13,975 nt of DNA from Brachionus koreanus (Eukaryota > Rotifera > Eurotatoria > Ploima > Brachionidae), in contig PJRA01000018.1 in assembly GCA_016987375.1 (NCBI GenBank), positions 323,642 to 337,616 on the forward strand, read 5' to 3'. The notes below the pieces were generated by a model. The model was not told where the DNA came from, made no database searches, and worked only from the letters and a program-made list of their open reading frames with translations. The translations under genes were made by a program, and so were the position numbers. This document shows positions 9,547 to 13,975 of this stretch, piece after piece. The stretch's first letter is position 1, and the number at the start of each line of letters is the position of its first letter.

Positions 9547-9873
9547 ATGTGGAAAAATAAGTTTGTGAGCGAGAGTTTTCGCGGAGTTCAGCCACTGGTG
9601 CCAATGACCCGTGTCCGCACCATAATGAAGTCATCTCCTGAAAAAACCCAAATAAACCAGGACATTTTGTTTGTTTTGGCCAAAGTAACCGAGCTATTTA
9701 TCAATCAGTTTTGCAGAGATGCATTCAAGAACTGCTCCAGGACGAATGAGTTGGACTACAAAAAATTGGCCGACCTGGTCGCCAACGAGAAGTTCGAGTT
9801 TTTGTCAGAGATTGTGCCGCATAAGGTCAAGGCCAAAAACGCTCTCAAGGAAATTGAAGCAAATAAAAATTAA
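9547..9873 (+). CDS. CHRAC1: CHRAC1-like histone-fold protein (CHRAC-15)
   Basis: CHRAC1 is a small nuclear histone-fold protein. It pairs with POLE3 (CHRAC-17) in the ISWI/ACF1 chromatin-accessibility complex and helps nucleosome sliding. The predicted protein has 108 residues starting M-W-K-N-K. The fold begins at about residue 16 (P-L-V-P-M-T-R-V-R-T-I-M-K-S-S-P), a close match to the CHRAC1 first helix with its I-M-K-S-S-P signature. Then come I-N-Q, the long second helix (L-F-V-L-A-K-V-T-E-L-F-I), the third helix (Y-K-K-L-A-D-L-V-A) and the C-terminal F-E-F-L-S-E-I-V-P-H-K, equivalent to the family's F-x-F-L-x-D-I-L-P-K-K. POLE4 and NF-YC share the fold but lack the M-K-S-S-P and L-P-x-K features. 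It lacks the long acidic tail of vertebrate CHRAC1. The coding part is a single exon of higher GC than its surroundings. It is divergent to the Kir TM1 exon and perhaps nested in a Kir intron. Confidence 0.9.
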   Translation: MWKNKFVSESFRGVQPLVPMTRVRTIMKSSPEKTQINQDILFVLAKVTELFINQFCRDAFKNCSRTNELDYKKLADLVANEKFEFLSEIVPHKVKAKNALKEIEANKN

Positions 9874-9921
9874 AATTAATGTAGTTACTTCTAAATGTCT
9901 CTAATTGTAAATTTTTTATAA

Positions 9922-9927
9922 AATAAA
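9922..9927 (+). terminator. CHRAC1: Poly(A) signal of CHRAC1
   Basis: AATAAA lies about 50 bases after the TAA at 9871..9873 and is followed by a T-rich stretch suitable as a downstream element. AATAAA is common by chance in this DNA, but its position is right for a short 3'UTR. Confidence 0.45.
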
Positions 9928-10270
9928 ATTTTTTTTTGATTAACTTCTTTATTAAAGTTTTAAAAATCAAAATCTCAAATAAGTTAAGGTTCTTAAAGGA
10001 GAATTTTGCAAAATTTTTATTACAAAAATATTTTTTTTTCTTTCTTAATTTAATTTAAAAAAATTACACTTTTAGATTCTGGTAATTCGAAACAACGATT
10101 TTCTAATTCTTGATCTTAAAACAAAATTAGCACAATTAAAAACCTCATTTTTTTCTAAAAAAATAATTGTCAATTTAATTTCAATTAGAAACAAGAGCCT
10201 GTAGAAAGAGGAAATCTTCTCATAAAATTTTTTCAAGATGTGTTCGTAATTGAGGATAATACTGAGTTAC
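9928..10270. other. Non-coding tract right of CHRAC1
   Basis: This is AT-rich sequence with stops in all frames and no recognisable element. A moderately GC-richer patch starts near 10195 and runs into the candidate Kir exon. A small inverted repeat GACTGAT/ATCAGTC (10282..10303) overlaps that exon. Confidence 0.5.
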
Positions 10271-10291
10271 CTCCCTTTGAAGACTGATCAT
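10271..10291 (-). CDS. Candidate first coding exon of the Kir channel
   Basis: On the minus strand an ATG at 10291..10289 opens M-I-S-L-Q-R-E and ends exactly at GAG|GTAACT (donor from 10270). The phase is zero. The exon at 9218 can begin in phase zero (ACT GAC GCT), so the two join without a stop and supply the missing initiator Met. An in-frame TGA lies shortly upstream of the ATG, and an ATTTTCAG acceptor-like site near 10345 could bound the 5' side. The joined protein would have a cytoplasmic N-terminus of plausible Kir length before TM1. The intron (10270..9219, 1,052 bases) would then contain CHRAC1 on the other strand. Seven residues carry no homology, so this rests on splice sites and phase alone; another exon further right could be the true one. 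Confidence 0.3.
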
Positions 10292-10440
10292 ATCAAATCA
10301 GTCAATCAAATTCTGTGACTTATCTCCTGAAGAGATTACGTATCTGAAAATTATTTAACTGATCACGCTTGAATAAATTTCAAATTTTACTTATTTTTTT
10401 TTTTTTACAAAACTTTATTTTATATATTGATCATTAAAAT

Positions 10441-10811
10441 TTAAAAAATTTTTTCATCAACTTTTCTTGATAAAAAGATGTCGCATTTAATATTACAATC
10501 AAAATTAGGATTCCAATAGTGCTTCAGTTTTGAAATTTTTTTTATATAACCATTCTTACGCTTACTTAGCTTAAGAACTGAAGTATATAAAACTTTGAAT
10601 GTTTTGAATGCTTTAAATATTATTGCAAAAAATTTGGCACAGTAATGAATTTGAAGCAAAGAAAAAGATTTACCAATACCAAGAAACCATTATTTCATGG
10701 CTATGTAGTTCTTGTGGAACATTTAAATCAATCTTTGAAGACTCGTTTTTTCATTGTTTAAAAAGCCGCTTCTTGTAATTTTGGCTGTCATTCGATTACT
10801 GGGCTTCCTAT
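10441..10811 (-). pseudogene. Decayed ISXO2/Merlin-like (IS1595-type) transposase relic
   Basis: Read on the minus strand from 10811, the relic begins R-K-P-S-N-R-M-T-A-K-I-T-R-S-G-F, like the end of the zinc-ribbon region and the R-x-G-S/T-F-F segment of ISXO2-type transposases. It is followed by S-L-Q-R-L-I, as in that family's S-L-Q-K-W-L. A shift of frame then gives V-P-Q-E-L-H-S-H-E-I-M-V-S-W-Y-W, resembling the helix before the domain's V-x-W-Y. Back in the first frame, K-L-S-K-R-K-N-G-Y-I-K-K and S-R-K-V-D-E-K-I-F resemble the K-x-G-K-R-K-Y-N-R-G segment after the first catalytic Asp and the following strand region. The catalytic Asp itself is not evident. There are at least two stops and two frame changes, so it is inactive. 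The family call is from remembered pattern and needs a profile search. Confidence 0.42.
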
Positions 10812-10921
10812 GAAAAAATTTCAAAACTAAAAGAATTTAAGCATCCAACCTTATCGCTAAAAAACCCTCTATTTAATTTCGAGTTAATTTTTTTCTTTAT
10901 AAAAATTAAAAATTAAAATTT

Positions 10922-10972
10922 GATCACAAAAATAAAAAGATAGATCACAAAAATAAAAACATTGATCACAAA
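10922..10972 (+). repeat. 21-bp tandem repeat, about 2.4 copies
   Basis: GATCAC recurs at 10922, 10943 and 10964, exactly 21 bases apart. The unit is GATCACAAAAATAAAAA plus four variable bases; the third copy is partial and breaks down after GATCACAAAA. Confidence 0.75.
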
Positions 10973-11002
10973 AGTTTTTCCTAATTTCTAATTTTTATCT
11001 TT

Positions 11003-11023
11003 TGATCACATATTGTGTGATCA
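11003..11023. repeat. TGATCACA inverted repeat, 8-bp arms
   Basis: TGATCACA (11003..11010), a 5-base spacer and TGTGATCA (11016..11023) form a perfect inverted repeat using the same core as the tandem repeat 30 bases to the left. A further TGATCA lies at 11033..11038. The cluster of one motif in direct and inverted orientation could be a multi-site binding region or the remains of a mobile-element end. Confidence 0.65.
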
Positions 11024-11039
11024 TCGATTTGGTGATCAG

Positions 11040-12428
11040 TCTTGTTCACAAAATCTAAATTTTCCTATAAAATATGATAATATTCAGCTAAGTTGTATGC
11101 AAAGGCTAAACTTTTTATAAGACAAATTTTGAAACGGACTAAAATTTTATATTTTTTTATATTTTTCTCTATTTTATCATATTTAGTCATTCTGTTTGCA
11201 ATAAAATTGAATCAACTGTTTAATTTTAAGTTTAATCGGGGCTTAGAGGTATAAAATAAATCGTGCTTTTGAGTATTAAAAATACACAATATAAATTATT
11301 TAAAAAATTTTCGAAAACTCTTAAAGAATTTAGCCTTCAAATAATAACTAGGTAATCTCTAGCTTATTTTAAATCAATAAATAAACTATGCTTGGTTAAT
11401 TTTGTGAATTTGTTGCGTCTCATTAGAACATTCAGCCAATAAATTGTTGTTTAAAACATCTCTTTTTTATTTAGTGGTTTGGGCATAATTGACAAATTTT
11501 TTGGTGAAACACGTGATAGCGCTTTTAATTTAATTTAACCAAACTACAAATAATTTTTTAGTCATTCTAAGCCTTATATAAATAACTTAAATATTGTAGA
11601 TAAATATGATAAAATATAAAAAGTAGCAATTTGCTTTCGATTTAAAGATTGTTAAAATTAAAAAATTTAACAATTTTAAAAAAAGGAAATTGATTTTGCA
11701 TAACACTTAATATAATTAATTAAATTTATTTTTTAATTTTCAATAATCTTTAGACTAAAAATTTGTAATTTCCAGGCATTACGTGACTAAAAGTGAAATA
11801 ATTTTCCAAAAAATTGATTGCATAAAATTTGCCTTTTTTTCTATTCATGTATTTTTTTCAAATTATTTATATTTTCAGGGACAAAATTTTTTTTAAGTAA
11901 AAGGAAAAATGTATGTTGTATTTTTCAAAATTGATATATCATCTTTTCACTTGAAGAACATTTTATTTTGACTTCAGAATATTTCAAATGCATGTTTTAA
12001 TTAAATTAAAATTATAGGCATGTAATTTGTTATTATTATTTTATTTTTTTTCCATTGTTTTCTATAATTATTGCTGAATAAGTAGGTTTATAACATATTA
12101 TAAAAATATTGTAAAAAATAATTTTTTATTTAGTATCAAAAAAATAAGAAATTTTAAATCACTTGAGGATAGTAATACAACTAATCATTTAGAATATATA
12201 AATTATTTTAAAGCATAGAAGCCAAGAGCTGATAAGTGACCTCACAGCAATATTCATCCATTCAATCTTTTTTCTTTAATTTGGCCCTGAAAATAGATTT
12301 AAATTTTATTTTTTTCCTAAATTTTTCTATTGCTCATCATTAAATATTAATTTATTTATTTTAAAAAAATTTTTTAATTAATTTATTTATGTAACATTCT
12401 CAAAAAACTACGAATTATGTTTAACCCT
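11040..12428. other. Featureless AT-rich intergenic tract
   Basis: I see no open frame of note, no RNA gene and no strong repeat. It is low-complexity A/T sequence with stops in all frames. Confidence 0.6.
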
Positions 12429-12938
12429 TTATCCTTTTTTTTCAAAATAAAATGTACGACTTGGATCAGTTGAAAAAAAAATTAAAAATAAATGAAGAAA
12501 AACATAGAAAAAATCTCTTCTATTTTGCAAAAAAATATTAAGATTTTTTTTTAGCCAAGAAAGCTTCGAATTTTTTTGGATTTCTATCGATTCCTTTTTT
12601 AAATGTTTATAATTTACAAATTCAAATATTTCTTTGACTTTACTAAAATCTTTCTCATTTACATGTGATAAACCACCTTGACGAGTTGTGGCCCAACTTA
12701 TCACAATTCCTTCTTTGGCATGTCGAACTAAATTGTTTATATAGGTTTTATCGAATTTTTGAGGAATGTGCTCGGCAACTTCAATGCTCAAAACCCAGTC
12801 GAATTTTTTCAAATGATAAAATGGCACTATTAAGTCCAGGAATACTACTTGATTATTGGTAGTTTCCTCACAGAATGGAGCGCCATCATACGCATCGTAG
12901 CTTTTTACATCACCCAAGTTCAATAAAATTTCTTTGTT
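12429..12938 (-). pseudogene. Class I SAM-dependent methyltransferase, C-terminal part only
   Basis: The frame runs from about 12938 to TAA at 12431..12429, roughly 170 residues, with no ATG at its head. Visible features are V-K-S-Y-D-A-Y-D-G-A-P-F (the acidic turn after the second strand, normally a SAM ribose contact), then F-L-D-L, then F-D-W-V-L-S-I-E-V-A-E-H-I-P (strand 4 and the following helix), then N-L-V-R-H-A-K-E-G-I-V-I-S-W-A and Q-G-G-L-S-H-V-N. These match a family of small methyltransferase-like proteins common in invertebrates; substrate unknown. The N-terminal glycine-rich SAM-binding loop (D-x-G-C-G-x-G) is missing. The body of the domain has no internal stop. Directly upstream on the same strand is a truncated LINE. 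Either the missing part is in an upstream exon with the LINE in the intron (a weak AACAAAG acceptor lies at 12933..12932), or this is a broken fragment. The C-terminal 30 residues are low-complexity and hydrophobic. Confidence 0.65.
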
Positions 12939-12962
12939 CAATCAGATTAACATTTAAACATA
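12939..12962 (-). other. Junction between methyltransferase fragment and LINE fragment
   Basis: LINE-like coding sequence can be followed on the minus strand past its stop (K-Y-Y-D-S-S-R-A-V-V) to about 12962. Methyltransferase-like sequence begins by about 12932. Both proteins are cut at this point: the reverse transcriptase loses its second half and the methyltransferase loses its first half. No poly(A) tail, target-site duplication or terminal repeat is visible between them. Confidence 0.5.
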
Positions 12963-13975
12963 CTACAGCTCTGGATGAGTCATAGTATTTTTATAATGGT
13001 ACCCAAAAACAAATATTCATTTTTGTAGGTAGCTTAGGGAAAAGTCCATCCCTCCAGACTTTGTCAAACGCTTTTTCAGCATCAAGGGAGGCAACCTTAA
13101 TACCTGACCCTTTTGACACATAGTTGAGTATGGTCTCTTTTACAACAAAAAAGGCATGATTGCACGAAGTTTTTTTTCTAAAACCAAATTGATTCTTGCT
13201 AACTTTATAGAGCTCAGGTAAGTTATAAAGGATTAATTTTTCTAATATTTGAGCTAAACAATTTGAAATGGAAATCGGCCTTATGTTATTCAAATCAGAG
13301 TCTCTCTTTGACTGGTCCTTTAGGATTGGATTGATCTTTGAGATATTAAAGCCAGATGGTATAGAGTTAAAGTATAACAGTAGATTGAAAAATTCTAGTA
13401 AGATAACACGAAGCGAATCAGTATTGCCATGTTTGAGAAGAGAATAAGATAAATTATCGTAGCCACAAACTAGTGAAAAATCAAGTTCATCCAATATTTT
13501 CTCCAAAGTTATCATGTCAAAAAATGGAGTGGAATCGGGAAGAGAATATGAATTTAAAAGAGAAGATATCTATAATATTCTAATATAGAGCCAAAATTTA
13601 TTTTTATTTTTTTGATTAAAAGAGTTTTGAATTTTGTTTTGTTTCTTTACCTGATTTAAATAAATGTTTTGTCTCTGAATTCGTCTAAATTCATTTTTTA
13701 AGGATTTTCTTTGTTCTAATAACTGGGGTGTTGAATTTAATCTTATCAAGTCGCGAAGTTCTACAAGTTTAGATTTGATACCTAGCATATCGTTGGTAAA
13801 CCATGACTTGATACTTTTTTGAGATACTTGTTTGTTCGAATGAAGACAATTCTGAAAGGATAATGGATCATTGGAAGCATTAAAAAAAAGAATCACAAAT
13901 TTACTTATAAAATGTGTCAACATGAGATTGAGGGTCAGATAAACTGGACTTGTCTACTATAAGAAATCTTAAGTA
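12962..13975 (-). mobile_element. Non-LTR retrotransposon (LINE) relic: endonuclease tail, linker and first part of reverse transcriptase
   Basis: Reading right to left, the frame from the window edge meets TAG at 13956..13954, then T-S-P-V-Y-L-T, possibly the end of the endonuclease domain. The linker follows (K-S-I-K-S-W-F-T, then P-Q-L-L-E-Q-R-K-S-L-K-N-E-F-R-R), ending at TAG 13572..13570. The same frame reopens into a reverse transcriptase (12991..13515): G-Y-D-N-L-S-Y-S-L-L-K, then N-N-I-R-P-I-S-I-S-N, then N-Q-F-G-F-R-K-K-T-S-C-N-H-A, then motif A, A-S-L-D-A-E-K-A-F-D-K-V-W. Motif A carries the first catalytic aspartate. TAA at 12993..12991 interrupts; LINE-like codons continue to about 12962. 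Motif C (the Y-A-D-D box), the thumb and the 3' end are absent. The linker-to-RT distance is shorter than usual, suggesting an internal deletion. It resembles CR1/jockey-type elements. With at least three stops and no active site it is dead, yet most of the sequence is well preserved, so the damage may be recent. Confidence 0.85.

Noticed and set aside
9719..9904. Alternative plus-strand frame inside CHRAC1
   Set aside because: Shadow of the histone-fold coding frame.
12665..12862. Plus-strand frame opposite the methyltransferase
   Set aside because: Antisense shadow; the minus-strand translation has clear family motifs.
1..13975. CRISPR array, tRNA, rRNA, telomeric repeat or bacterial-type operon
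   Set aside because: None seen: no regularly spaced repeats with unique spacers, no tRNA-like TTCRA arms with matching stems, and no clustered intact prokaryotic genes.

Overview
The window is very AT-rich animal DNA with long non-coding tracts of A/T homopolymers. Short islands of higher GC mark the exons. The recognisable genes are metazoan: an inward-rectifier potassium channel (Kir), the histone-fold protein CHRAC1, GT-AG introns and relics of three transposon classes. Base composition, small introns and the style of the LINE and methyltransferase fragments suggest an invertebrate, perhaps a monogonont rotifer. That last step is inference. No prokaryotic operon, CRISPR array, rRNA or tRNA was seen.

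Layout. The minus strand carries a Kir channel gene running right to left. Its TM1 exon lies at 8921..9218 and ends at a consensus GTAAGT donor. The best continuation is at the extreme left edge (26..1), where an acceptor leads in the correct phase into a Kir-like post-TM1 segment ending in Gly-Asp. The intron between them would be 8,894 bases. Inside it, on the plus strand, lies an unrecognised GC-rich gene (6403..7132, with an apparent frame change near 6905..6915). Just downstream is a decayed Tc1/mariner transposase relic (about 7380..7660). The rest of the intron (27..6030 and 7700..8900) holds only palindromes and hairpins, notably a perfect 15-bp stem at 5518..5560.

Right of the TM1 exon, on the plus strand, is a complete CHRAC1-like gene (CDS 9547..9873) with a probable 106-base 5'UTR intron and a poly(A) signal. 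A possible first coding exon of Kir lies beyond it at 10271..10291 on the minus strand. If that is right, CHRAC1 also sits inside a Kir intron, and the channel hosts two opposite-strand genes.

From 10441 rightwards the DNA is intergenic or transposon-derived: a decayed ISXO2/Merlin-like transposase relic (minus), a cluster of TGATCACA motifs with a 21-bp tandem repeat, about 1.4 kb of featureless AT-rich DNA, the C-terminal part of a class I SAM-dependent methyltransferase (minus), and, joined to it end to end, a broken non-LTR retrotransposon (minus) that runs off the right edge.

Functionally, Kir is a membrane channel, CHRAC1 is a nuclear chromatin-remodelling and polymerase-accessory factor, and no pathway links them; the nested arrangement is the main biological interest. 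I found no convincing new multi-gene system.
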